Virus record (IMG/VR): IMGVR_UViG_3300025128_000055
Location: 1-52,037 of that record
Source: a virus
DNA length: 52,037 nucleotides
Direction: 5' to 3' (one strand)
Shown here piece by piece: positions 33,776 to 40,662 of the stretch (position 1 is its first letter; each line of letters opens with the position of its first letter). A program made the position numbers and the translations under genes. The notes under the pieces were generated by a model. The model was not told where the DNA came from. It saw only the letters and a list, made by a program, of their open reading frames with translations, and searched no databases.

Positions 33776-33961
33776 TTATTCTTCGTCTTCTATCTCAACA
33801 AGATTATATAAATTCTCTATTTGAGTTTTTAATCCACGTACAATTCGAAGATATAAATCATTTTGAACATCACCTGTATCTTCAGGTATTCTGTCGTGTA
33901 ATCTATTTAACTCTTCTTCTATTGTACTTATCTTGTCAAGTACATCATTTTTTCTACGCAT
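33776..33961 (-). CDS. Small coiled-coil protein
   Basis: A 61-aa helical protein with clear heptads (VLDKISTIEEELNRLHDRIP, VRGLKTQIENLYNLVE). SD AAAAGG. Lies between the J-domain protein and the membrane coiled-coil protein. Possibly an oligomerisation partner of one of them; unassigned. Confidence 0.5.
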   Translation of the reverse strand: MRRKNDVLDKISTIEEELNRLHDRIPEDTGDVQNDLYLRIVRGLKTQIENLYNLVEIEDEE

Positions 33962-33995
33962 TGTATGACCTTTTGTTTGTTAATAATAAATATCG

Positions 33996-34526
33996 TTATA
34001 ACTTCATTTGTTCCAAAATATAACTCTTATATGCATCTTTTTGACTATCCTCCGAATGTACCCATTGCCAAGCCAAAGTAGTTTGTATCTCTGTAATGGA
34101 TTTCATAATACATCTAATTTGTTTTGTGTTGTTCAGATAACTTTCTTCGTTATCCTCAATTACAATTCCCAAATTTTCTGCCATGTCCAACATTTTCCCA
34201 TAATCATTATGATTGTTGGCATCATTTAATTCTTTAAATTTATCTTCATCACCGGTTTTTTTATCAGGATGAACTTTTATTGCAATTTTTTTGTAAATAT
34301 CGTTAAGTATTTTTTTATCAACAGAAGAATCTATTATTAAATGTGAATCATCTACTTCTGTTAAAGGTTCTTCAGAATCCCTTGAATCCATAAGCTCGTC
34401 TTTAAAATCTCTGTTAAATTTTTCAAGACAATCTTCGTAGACTAATTGAGTTTCTTCTAATTCAAGTTGTATATACTTTAATTGTTGCCGAGTTTTTTTG
34501 TAACGAAGTGTTTTTATTTTATCCAT
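33996..34526 (-). CDS. J-domain (DnaJ-like) co-chaperone
   Basis: A 176-aa protein with a J-domain core at about 70-125: KKILNDIYKKIAIKVHPDKK contains the HPD tripeptide (86-88) that stimulates Hsp70, followed by DKFKELNDANNHNDYGKML for helix III. The N-terminal 45 residues form a coiled helix. No Gly/Phe or zinc region, so it is a type III J protein that would redirect host DnaK to a phage target. It sits one gene from Hsp20. Confidence 0.7.
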   Translation of the reverse strand: MDKIKTLRYKKTRQQLKYIQLELEETQLVYEDCLEKFNRDFKDELMDSRDSEEPLTEVDDSHLIIDSSVDKKILNDIYKKIAIKVHPDKKTGDEDKFKELNDANNHNDYGKMLDMAENLGIVIEDNEESYLNNTKQIRCIMKSITEIQTTLAWQWVHSEDSQKDAYKSYILEQMKL

Positions 34527-34538
34527 AAAGATAAATAG

Positions 34539-34724
34539 TTATACATCCTCGTATTCAACATCAATTAATTTCATACACACAAAGTAGAGGTCTCCGTTCC
34601 GCAGAACGGTATCGGCCAAACTATACATTTTTTTCAAATCGTTAGTCGAGTATTTAGAATGAACCGATACCGTTCCAAGAACGTAATACCGAGAATCCTC
34701 AATTGTAATTAACTTATCAGCCAA
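34539..34724 (-). CDS. Small hypothetical protein downstream of Hsp20
   Basis: About 61 aa if started at the TTG at 34724, which overlaps the Hsp20 stop codon; a longer frame to 34820 lies inside the Hsp20 gene. Visible: DSRYYVLGTVSVHSKYSTND, DLYFVCMKLIDVEYEDV. A mixed alpha/beta protein. The start is uncertain. Function unknown. Confidence 0.45.
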   Translation of the reverse strand: MADKLITIEDSRYYVLGTVSVHSKYSTNDLKKMYSLADTVLRNGDLYFVCMKLIDVEYEDV

Positions 34725-35190
34725 TCTTAACTGAATGTTTCTTCGGTTTTTCGGGTTCAATCTTAGGAATAGATACTGATAAGATTCCGTCTTTGAAAAT
34801 AGCGGAAATATTCTCACCATCTAACATATCACCCAATTCGAATGAACGTTTGAATGAAGATTGTTTTAACTCTCTACGAATTACTTTAGCCCCATCATCT
34901 TCGAAAGCACTATGTTTATCGCCTGAGATAGTTAATACACCATCTTCAACTGCTACATCAAGTTGTTTCTTATCCAAACCAGGAATCTCAGCAACAACAC
35001 CAACTTTATCTTCGTATTCATATACGTTTACCTTTGGGTATGCACTGCCTTGATATGGTTTTACTCCAACTTGTTTTACTACATCTGGAAACTGAGTCTC
35101 CACCATAGCGTCAAACATTTTATCAAACGGTGTTAAAAAATCATCCCTATCGATATAAGGGATGCCTGTACGAAATGCAACTTTAGTCAT
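34717..35190 (-). CDS. Small heat-shock protein (Hsp20/IbpA family)
   Basis: A 157-aa protein with an alpha-crystallin domain at about 45-150: VNVYEYEDKVGVVAEIPGLD, LDVAVEDGVLTISGDKHS, FKRSFELGD, and the conserved end AIFKDGILSVSIPK. Hsp20 proteins hold unfolding proteins in a refoldable state. T4-like marine phages frequently carry one. A perfect 9-bp inverted repeat lies in its leader (35226-35256), and AGGAGA precedes the ATG. Confidence 0.88.
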   Translation of the reverse strand: MTKVAFRTGIPYIDRDDFLTPFDKMFDAMVETQFPDVVKQVGVKPYQGSAYPKVNVYEYEDKVGVVAEIPGLDKKQLDVAVEDGVLTISGDKHSAFEDDGAKVIRRELKQSSFKRSFELGDMLDGENISAIFKDGILSVSIPKIEPEKPKKHSVKIG

Positions 35191-35225
35191 TTTATTTCTC
35201 CTATTTAGTTACGTTAGTCAACTAT

Positions 35226-35256
35226 GAACATTAACTTCTTTTGAACCTTAATGTTC
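35226..35256. repeat. Inverted repeat in hsp20 leader
   Basis: GAACATTAA (35226-35234) and TTAATGTTC (35248-35256) form a perfect 9-bp inverted repeat with a 13-nt loop about 35 nt upstream of the Hsp20 start. It is not a CIRCE element and has no T-run after it. It could be a protein operator or an RNA hairpin that tunes expression. Confidence 0.5.
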
Positions 35257-35299
35257 GTTTATGTATCGACCTCATTTGAGCGTCGAATCCTTTATTCAT
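35231..35299 (-). CDS. Possible 22-aa leader peptide before hsp20
   Basis: A frame of 22 codons (MNKGFDAQMRSIHKRTLRFK, then RS) lies between the 58-aa gene and Hsp20. It is very basic and ends inside the inverted repeat. A weak promoter-like TTGATT/TATACT pair lies upstream. It may be a leader peptide or chance; there is no clear SD. Confidence 0.25.
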   Translation of the reverse strand: MNKGFDAQMRSIHKRTLRFKRS

Positions 35300-35328
35300 A
35301 TAATAAGTATAACCTATTGTTTGAAAAA

Positions 35329-35505
35329 TCAAATTTTTTGTAACAATTTTTTTGGTATCCAAACTATCTTTCCAGTATCCATCGTACCCTTAACTTTCTC
35401 ATCATGTTGTTTTGATTCAAACATTTTTGTTTCACACTTGATGACCGTATCTTTACGTATCATACCCTCAATGGTGGGATAGTCAAACAATACTATTGCC
35501 TTCAT
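35329..35505 (-). CDS. Small hypothetical protein
   Basis: A 58-aa protein (MKAIVLFDYPTIEGMIRKDT, VIKCETKMFESKQHDEKVKG, ending GKIVWIPKKLLQKI). The ATG overlaps the stop of the thioredoxin gene (ATGA). Mixed alpha/beta, one cysteine. The coupling with thioredoxin supports a real gene; function unknown. Confidence 0.55.
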   Translation of the reverse strand: MKAIVLFDYPTIEGMIRKDTVIKCETKMFESKQHDEKVKGTMDTGKIVWIPKKLLQKI

Positions 35506-35747
35506 CCGAGTACTTCTACCATTCTACGTTTGGTTTGTGCTCCAATCAAACGTTCAACCTCTTGACCATTTTCCATAATTACGGTTGTTGGTACAGAACG
35601 AATATTGAACTCTGTAGCTAAATCACCTTGTTCATCAACATCTACAAACTCAATATTATATCCTTCTGATACCAGTTCTTTCATCGTGGGTTTAAAAGTT
35701 TGACATGGCCCACACCACGTCGCTGAAAAGTATTTTACTGTTTTCAT
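35502..35747 (-). CDS. Thioredoxin-like protein
   Basis: An 81-aa protein, shorter than cellular thioredoxins (about 105), with active-site WCGPC (11-15), the acidic strand IEFVDVDEQGDLATEF and the cis-proline turn RSVPTTVIM. It has the compact phage glutaredoxin/thioredoxin (T4 NrdC-like) size. It can reduce disulfides, usually for ribonucleotide reductase. SD GGAGTAA. Confidence 0.8.
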   Translation of the reverse strand: MKTVKYFSATWCGPCQTFKPTMKELVSEGYNIEFVDVDEQGDLATEFNIRSVPTTVIMENGQEVERLIGAQTKRRMVEVLG

Positions 35748-35759
35748 AATTTACTCCGA

Positions 35760-36554
35760 TTAATATTGTTTTAATTTTTTTATAATTGATTTTGCCACTA
35801 CCTTACATCCTTCAGAATTCAAATGAGTATCTTTTACTCCCGGTATAGTATCACATATCCTCAAACCTGGTTTATCAAGTGAATCATATTCATTAAAACC
35901 AGGTGGAGTAATTGGTTCAAATGAATTATATGTGTTTCCTTCAAAATGTATTGGTATAAAATTTTTAGGATAGTATTCTTTTAACACACTCCCCAAATCT
36001 TCTTGCCAAGATAAACCAAACCAAGATGGAAACTTATCTCTATTATCCATATGACCATACTCTAAATCCTCATGAGACTGTATGTCTTTACAACATTTTT
36101 CTATCTGTTTTATTTGTGATAGTATTTGTTCATTCATAAAGTCTTGTTGTGTAGAATCTAAATTTTTTCTACTTCCATTAAATGGAAATTTTAATTTAAA
36201 ATTATCGTCATCCTCTACGTCTCTTACCCAAGAAGTAAATTGAACAACAATAGTTGTAATAGAATACGCCCTTGAAATGTGATTAAGACAGTCAAGTACT
36301 GGAAGTGTAGTGGTTAAATTTGAACCACCATTTGTATATGTTCCAATTACAAAAGGTTTATTTAATTCTTTTGCAACTAAATTAGGCCAATTATGTTTTT
36401 TTCTATACTCGTCTGCGTCGTAACTCAATTGTTCTAAATGATAATTAAATGGTAGAACTTTATTTATCTCATCAACACTCCAACCATTTTCATATAGATA
36501 TTCATATTGTAGGCCTGAACCCCAAGTGTAACTACACCCAACAAATACTATCAT
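35760..36554 (-). CDS. SGNH hydrolase-like protein (second copy)
   Basis: A 264-aa protein opening MIVFVGCSYTWGSGL, the block I motif with Ser in GCSYT. TNGGSNLTTTL (about 93-103) gives block II, and DTHLNSEGCKVVAKSI near the end (about 241-256) the Asp-x-x-His catalytic pair. It is longer than the copy at 30313 and differs in sequence, so it is not a recent duplicate. Role probably de-esterification of a glycan; substrate unknown. Confidence 0.6.
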   Translation of the reverse strand: MIVFVGCSYTWGSGLQYEYLYENGWSVDEINKVLPFNYHLEQLSYDADEYRKKHNWPNLVAKELNKPFVIGTYTNGGSNLTTTLPVLDCLNHISRAYSITTIVVQFTSWVRDVEDDDNFKLKFPFNGSRKNLDSTQQDFMNEQILSQIKQIEKCCKDIQSHEDLEYGHMDNRDKFPSWFGLSWQEDLGSVLKEYYPKNFIPIHFEGNTYNSFEPITPPGFNEYDSLDKPGLRICDTIPGVKDTHLNSEGCKVVAKSIIKKLKQY

Positions 36555-36595
36555 AACTCACATTAGTATTTTTAGTTGCGTAAGGAACTACAATC

Positions 36596-37090
36596 TTATA
36601 TCTCTTTAACTGATTCCTTTGCTGCTTCTTTTTCTTCTTTGATTTCACTTTTAAAATCCTTTTTAGTTCCGCCGTGATAATCGTATGCGTGACCTTCTTC
36701 AATTAGAATGTCATTAATACTTACCCAACCATCAGACGATAAATCAATTGGACTATCAGAACTAGCAATACACTCGTTGATATGATCCCCAACGTATTCA
36801 GGTGATACAAAGATTTCTCCAAGTACTCTACCAAACTTACCAGTACCGAATGACTTGAGTTTAAACCTACCCGATTCAAGTAGTTCTTTATTTCTTGCCT
36901 TTGCTGCGAGTCCTTTTTTCTTTTCATCTAAATCTCTTGTTCTTGATTCCCACGTATCAATACCCATATATCTAATACGTTTTTTTATTTTTAAATCGAA
37001 ACCTAAATCGATATAACAATCGATTGTGTCTCCATCTAAAACTTTAATTAACTCAGCCTCGTATTCACGAGCGTCTAATTTTTTTCCCAT
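36596..37090 (-). CDS. Staphylococcal-nuclease-like (SNase) endonuclease
   Basis: About 164 aa from the ATG at 37090, supported by GGAGAAATAC. Motifs of the thermonuclease fold: YEAELIKVLDGDTIDCYIDL, RIRYMGIDTWESR (catalytic Asp and Arg region), KGLAAKARNKELL, and GKFGRVLGEIF, followed by NDILIEEGHAYDYHGG. No signal peptide, so it acts inside the cell, perhaps on host DNA. Lies downstream of the 97-aa gene. Confidence 0.72.
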   Translation of the reverse strand: MGKKLDAREYEAELIKVLDGDTIDCYIDLGFDLKIKKRIRYMGIDTWESRTRDLDEKKKGLAAKARNKELLESGRFKLKSFGTGKFGRVLGEIFVSPEYVGDHINECIASSDSPIDLSSDGWVSINDILIEEGHAYDYHGGTKKDFKSEIKEEKEAAKESVKEI

Positions 37091-37131
37091 TGTATTTCTC
37101 CATGTTAAGTAACCATAGAGAAACACATTCT

Positions 37132-37425
37132 CTAAATTATTTTAAAGTTAAGTTTGTTAGCGACTTTTCTCACAACATCAAAACTACGTCTATATTCGCC
37201 TTCATGCCAAGAATTATATAAAGATTCAATATCACCTTGTTTGATATCGAAAGTAAGTAACTCCCCATTATATAAATATGAGTTATTTCGTTTTGCGTGT
37301 AATTTATCGACTACATCCATTACATCTCTGAAATTTATATAACCATTATAATTACCTTTCAAAACATTTGTTTTGTCTGCAAATACTAAGTATTTATCGT
37401 AACCTGTCCATCTTACTTTTTTCAT
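37132..37425 (-). CDS. Small hypothetical protein
   Basis: About 97 aa from the ATG at 37425 (AGGAGG upstream; the ATG overlaps the deformylase stop). Sequence MKKVRWTGYDKYLVFADKTN, ESLYNSWHEGEYRRSFDVVR. Mixed alpha/beta, basic C-terminus. No family recognised. Coupled to peptide deformylase. Confidence 0.5.
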   Translation of the reverse strand: MKKVRWTGYDKYLVFADKTNVLKGNYNGYINFRDVMDVVDKLHAKRNNSYLYNGELLTFDIKQGDIESLYNSWHEGEYRRSFDVVRKVANKLNFKII

Positions 37426-38072
37426 GTTATTGGGCCTCCTATGTAAATTTCCCATTGACCACTATCGACAAGTGGTTTTGCTTTTTTCCATTTTAATTCT
37501 TTTGTTTCGTTACCATCAGTAATCATAACAATTTCATTACGACCAATCTTGTTATGATTTACAATTGGTTTTACTTTCACTTCTCTATCCATACATACAA
37601 TACCATTTAAATGGTCTATCTCATGTTGGATACAAACCGTCTCAAGTAATCTTAATTCAGTATCTTCCTTTTTCTTTGAATCTTCTTCCCAACTACCCTT
37701 ACCATCACTTGGATTTTCTTCACCACTAAAATACAAATTACTTTCTTCTTGTGCAGTTTTAATTACTACATTTTTGTATCTCTTTGTATGTACACCTTTT
37801 TTTGGATAAGATAAACAACCTTCATAAAAGTCTATCTCGTCCCACTTTTCTATTATAGTTGGATTTATTAATATAAGTGGCTTCCTAACGTTAACCACAG
37901 CAACATTAGCATCAATACCAATCTGATTAGCTGCCAAACCAATACCATCTTGCCGCTTGTTGAGGACATTGAATAAATCCTTCGCAATATCCAATCCTTC
38001 ATCTATACTTACCTCTCTTAATTTTTTATTTATATATGGATTATCTTCTTTAAGACAATTAATTACGTTCAT
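37422..38072 (-). CDS. def: Peptide deformylase, with acidic insertion
   Basis: A 216-aa protein with the three deformylase motifs: GIGLAANQ (43-50), EGCLS (84-88) and HEIDH (150-154), which bind the catalytic metal through Cys86, His150 and His154. An insertion rich in Glu, Asp, Lys and Ser at about 112-140 separates motifs two and three, making it longer than the usual 150-170 aa. Deformylases remove the N-formyl group of new proteins; marine phages carry them. It overlaps the zinc-motif gene upstream by 14 nt. Confidence 0.88.
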   Translation of the reverse strand: MNVINCLKEDNPYINKKLREVSIDEGLDIAKDLFNVLNKRQDGIGLAANQIGIDANVAVVNVRKPLILINPTIIEKWDEIDFYEGCLSYPKKGVHTKRYKNVVIKTAQEESNLYFSGEENPSDGKGSWEEDSKKKEDTELRLLETVCIQHEIDHLNGIVCMDREVKVKPIVNHNKIGRNEIVMITDGNETKELKWKKAKPLVDSGQWEIYIGGPIT

Positions 38073-38340
38073 GGTCTAACCTTACTTTGTACTCAATCAG
38101 AACGTGACACTCTTCACACCATATGGGAGTCATTGACCTATGATTATGATAAATTGTTAAATGGTCTTCAATATATTCACGAACCAACATCATATCATCA
38201 GTAGTATATCTAAACAAACCATCACGTACCATCGGGTCGTGGCCACAAGATTTACATGCCCCTTCTTTTGATTTTTTTGTCTTACTCTTTAAAGTATAAA
38301 AGCCATCTTTTTTATTTCGTTTTAAATTATCTATGGTCAT
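38059..38340 (-). CDS. Small zinc-binding-like protein
   Basis: A 93-aa protein with CKSCG near residue 29 and CEEC near residue 75, four cysteines that could hold one zinc ion. The N-terminus is Lys-rich and the middle helical (MMLVREYIEDHLTIYHNHRS). ATGA junction with the nucleotidase upstream. No family named. Confidence 0.5.
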   Translation of the reverse strand: MTIDNLKRNKKDGFYTLKSKTKKSKEGACKSCGHDPMVRDGLFRYTTDDMMLVREYIEDHLTIYHNHRSMTPIWCEECHVLIEYKVRLDHERN

Positions 38341-38909
38341 TTAGTATCCTTACTTATCATTTCCACAATATCATCTAATTCAAAAATTCTATTCTTAGTT
38401 TCAATATGTTGATTGTAAGGTCTGTCCATTAAAATAAATCCATCAGACATACCTCTTTTTTCAACCCAATAATTATAATTGTTAGGTGAGTCATCTACCA
38501 AGTAATCAATCTGAACATCTGGTTTTTCATAACCTTTTCTAAAATATATTGTATCAAAGTTTAGTTCGTGTCTTCCTAACCACGATAATGTGTGATGTCT
38601 TGCATGTGGTTTTTGAGAAGTAACACAAACAAAAGTAATACCAACTTCTTGTCCCCACTCAATCATATCTTTCATTTGTTTTACGTTCTCTTCGAAAGCT
38701 GGTGACTCCCCCATAATTTCTTTTGAGTATTCATCCCAATATATCTTTTGTATCTCAGGTTTATCTACAGTAAAGTTATCGGATAGTTTCCAATTATTAA
38801 TACCTGTATAATCTTCTGGTAGATAATCAGGATAATGTTCTGTAACTACCTTTTCTAAACCTTGACAGAAGTCTCTCAAGACTCCATCTACATCTATTCC
38901 TATTTTCAT
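38337..38909 (-). CDS. HAD-type 5'(3')-nucleotidase-like phosphatase
   Basis: A 190-aa protein with the HAD motif I DVDGVLRDF (6-14; Asp6 nucleophile, Asp8 acid/base), a cap helix region, FVCVTSQKP as motif II (Ser/Thr) and DYLVDDSPNN as motif IV. This is the layout of phage and bacterial deoxyribonucleotidases (NT5C family). It could dephosphorylate dNMPs and balance nucleotide pools during infection. Its start overlaps the 48-aa membrane gene's stop. Confidence 0.65.
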   Translation of the reverse strand: MKIGIDVDGVLRDFCQGLEKVVTEHYPDYLPEDYTGINNWKLSDNFTVDKPEIQKIYWDEYSKEIMGESPAFEENVKQMKDMIEWGQEVGITFVCVTSQKPHARHHTLSWLGRHELNFDTIYFRKGYEKPDVQIDYLVDDSPNNYNYWVEKRGMSDGFILMDRPYNQHIETKNRIFELDDIVEMISKDTK

Positions 38910-39055
38910 TAAAATAAATCCTTCATGTAATTTATAATTTTTGTCCAGTAAAGTCCTATGGTAGTGAGAAAAACACCACCACCTACTAAAATACTTGGAT
39001 GTGCCTCACCACATAATCCAAACAAATGTTTTACAAAATGAAAAATCTCACTCAT
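38909..39055 (-). CDS. 48-aa membrane peptide
   Basis: A short frame (MSEIFHFVKHLFGLCGEAHP, then SILVGGGVFLTTIGLYWTKI) with one transmembrane helix at about 21-39. Its ATG overlaps the stop of the 25-aa gene (TAATG) and its TAA overlaps the nucleotidase ATG. Coupling on both sides argues for translation. Function unknown. Confidence 0.5.
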   Translation of the reverse strand: MSEIFHFVKHLFGLCGEAHPSILVGGGVFLTTIGLYWTKIINYMKDLF

Positions 39056-39132
39056 TAAAATCTCGGAGTGTTATTATCATTCATTTTAGTTGCTATATAA
39101 AACAACAAACATACTACTAAAAATTCAAACAT
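39055..39132 (-). CDS. 25-aa membrane peptide
   Basis: A frame of 25 codons encodes MFEFLVVCLLFYIATKMNDN, NTPRF: a short hydrophobic helix and a polar tail. SD AAAGGAAA lies 7 nt before the ATG, and the stop overlaps the next ATG. Position just after a terminator hairpin makes it the first gene of a new transcript. Confidence 0.45.
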   Translation of the reverse strand: MFEFLVVCLLFYIATKMNDNNTPRF

Positions 39133-39167
39133 ATATAATTTCCTTTATCCTAACTTTGAAAATAAAA

Positions 39168-39225
39168 GGTGGATGGAAAAGAAAGGAATAAAACCACCCA
39201 CCTCGTTGTGCTTCCATACGGAAGC
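39168..39225 (-). terminator. Terminator hairpins after the MoxR-type gene
   Basis: Minus strand, in order of transcription: GCTTCC-GTAT-GGAAGC (39225-39210), then GGTGGGTGG (39202-39194) pairing with CCATCCACC (39176-39168) with one G-U pair, followed by TTTTATTTT. This ends the MoxR-type ATPase transcript at 39240. Confidence 0.75.
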
Positions 39226-39239
39226 CTATCCATAATTAT

Positions 39240-40397
39240 TTATGATACGTCACTCATCTCTTCTTCGTTGAACAAGTCTTCAGAAGAACCATCAGAAATA
39301 TACTTCTGTACTAACTGCTTCACATAAGTTCTCTCGGAATCCATACCACCATCATCAGAAAACTGAGGATAAACCGTGACCTCAGAAGCCTCATCCAATC
39401 CAAATCCATCATAAAGAAGTCCAGCCATCTCAACAGAAGTACGAGTAGAAATACCATTAGATAACTTACCACTTTCGGACTTACTATCCATACGAGTGGT
39501 GTGAGAAATCTCACTAACAGACTTCAATAACTCAGAATCAACTTGAGGAAACATATACTGAAGTAGTCCATGTTCTTCTTCATCAGTTAAAACATCCATC
39601 TCAACGATAATAAATCTGTCCATCAAAGCCTTATCCATAACTCTTGTAGAAGTGTATTCATTACCAATGTTAGCCGTGGCTACGAAAGTAACACCCTCAG
39701 CCACCTCGACAGTTTCAGAACCATCAGACTCATCAAGTCTTAAATATCTCTGACCACTATCTAAAACGGTCATCAGAATATTCCAAGCGTCTGGATGAGC
39801 CCTTGATAACTCATCAAGAAGAATCACAGCGTTTGGAGTTTGAATAGCCGTCACAAATAGTGAAGGTGAGAAGTAAGTACCCTTCTTCTTATCGAAGTGA
39901 GTATTACCAATTAGTGTGGAACGAGGATCTTGAGTCGCTCCTAAATTAAAGTAGAAGTCAGGTCTATCAAGTGAATTAACAAGTGACTTAGCTGCCATAG
40001 TCTTACCACAACCAGCTGGGCCAGTCATCAACATATTTTTACCACGAACAGCGGAACGAACCAAGTATTTCCACTTTAGTTCTTTCATCACAAGACCTTC
40101 AGGTTTAAGTTTGTAAGAACCATGAATAAAATTCAATACCTCAGCGTGGTCACTTGGAACCTCAACTGAAGATGTATCGAATACTGGTGCCATAGTGGAT
40201 TCAAATTCACTCATCGGAACTTTCCACCAATATATCCTACCACCTTTACCCTCTCTACGTTCAAGGGCCATACCCTTATCAAAAGCACCCTTACGAGTAC
40301 TTGTACCAATATGGGAAGTCCATTTTTTACCATCATTATCCCATGCGTTAAATCGGTTACCCGATTTCTCTATTTTTACAACAACACTATTGTTCAT
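39240..40397 (-). CDS. MoxR/CobS-type AAA+ ATPase
   Basis: A 385-aa protein with an N-terminal WGR-like domain (about 1-62: WDNDGKKWTSHIGTS, RIYWWKVP) and an AAA+ core: Walker A GPAGCGKT (126-133), Walker B VILLDELSRAH (D195, E196), sensor 1 ATAN, arginine finger region DRFIIVEMD. MoxR/CobS-type ATPases work with vWA proteins to remodel complexes. A vWA partner lies next upstream in the gene order (40663-42798). T4-like marine phages carry related cobS genes. The gene is preceded by promoter P5 and a 10-codon frame that overlaps its ATG. Confidence 0.8.
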   Translation of the reverse strand: MNNSVVVKIEKSGNRFNAWDNDGKKWTSHIGTSTRKGAFDKGMALERREGKGGRIYWWKVPMSEFESTMAPVFDTSSVEVPSDHAEVLNFIHGSYKLKPEGLVMKELKWKYLVRSAVRGKNMLMTGPAGCGKTMAAKSLVNSLDRPDFYFNLGATQDPRSTLIGNTHFDKKKGTYFSPSLFVTAIQTPNAVILLDELSRAHPDAWNILMTVLDSGQRYLRLDESDGSETVEVAEGVTFVATANIGNEYTSTRVMDKALMDRFIIVEMDVLTDEEEHGLLQYMFPQVDSELLKSVSEISHTTRMDSKSESGKLSNGISTRTSVEMAGLLYDGFGLDEASEVTVYPQFSDDGGMDSERTYVKQLVQKYISDGSSEDLFNEEEMSDVS

Positions 40398-40426
40398 AAA
40401 ACATTCCTTTTTTTATTAATTTTCAT
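40394..40426 (-). CDS. Possible 10-aa leader peptide of the ATPase gene
   Basis: A frame MKINKKRNVL begins exactly 29 nt after the -35 box of promoter P5 and ends with TGA overlapping the ATPase ATG. The SD for the ATPase (AAAGGA) lies inside it. This suggests translation coupling from a leaderless start. Confidence 0.35.
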   Translation of the reverse strand: MKINKKRNVL

Positions 40427-40431
40427 ACCTA

Positions 40432-40461
40432 AATATACAACCAAAATACTATACGTGTCAA
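40432..40461 (-). promoter_or_regulatory. Sigma70-type promoter P5
   Basis: Minus strand: -35 TTGACA (40461-40456), 18-bp spacer, -10 TATATT (40437-40432), A-tract upstream. Drives the MoxR-type ATPase. Confidence 0.8.
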
Positions 40462-40479
40462 GCTTTTTTTTCACTTTTT

Positions 40480-40662
40480 TTAACTTTTTTTGAACCAATG
40501 TAAAGTACCATTTGTGGTCTGATATGCCTGTGTTCCACATTTATTTAAGAAGATGCATCTCCAACTATACTCATCTTTTCTAAAATTACTTGGTTTCATT
40601 TTATATCCACACGAACAAGTTGGACAATATTTATACAACTTATTTATAACCCACTTGAACAT
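40480..40662 (-). CDS. Small zinc-ribbon protein
   Basis: A 60-aa protein with CPTCSCG near residue 13 and further cysteines at about 36 and 42 (WRCIFLNKCG), enough for one zinc site. SD GGAAAA. The start overlaps the stop of the vWA gene region (TAAATG). It ends 20 nt before promoter P5. Function unknown. Confidence 0.5.
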   Translation of the reverse strand: MFKWVINKLYKYCPTCSCGYKMKPSNFRKDEYSWRCIFLNKCGTQAYQTTNGTLHWFKKS

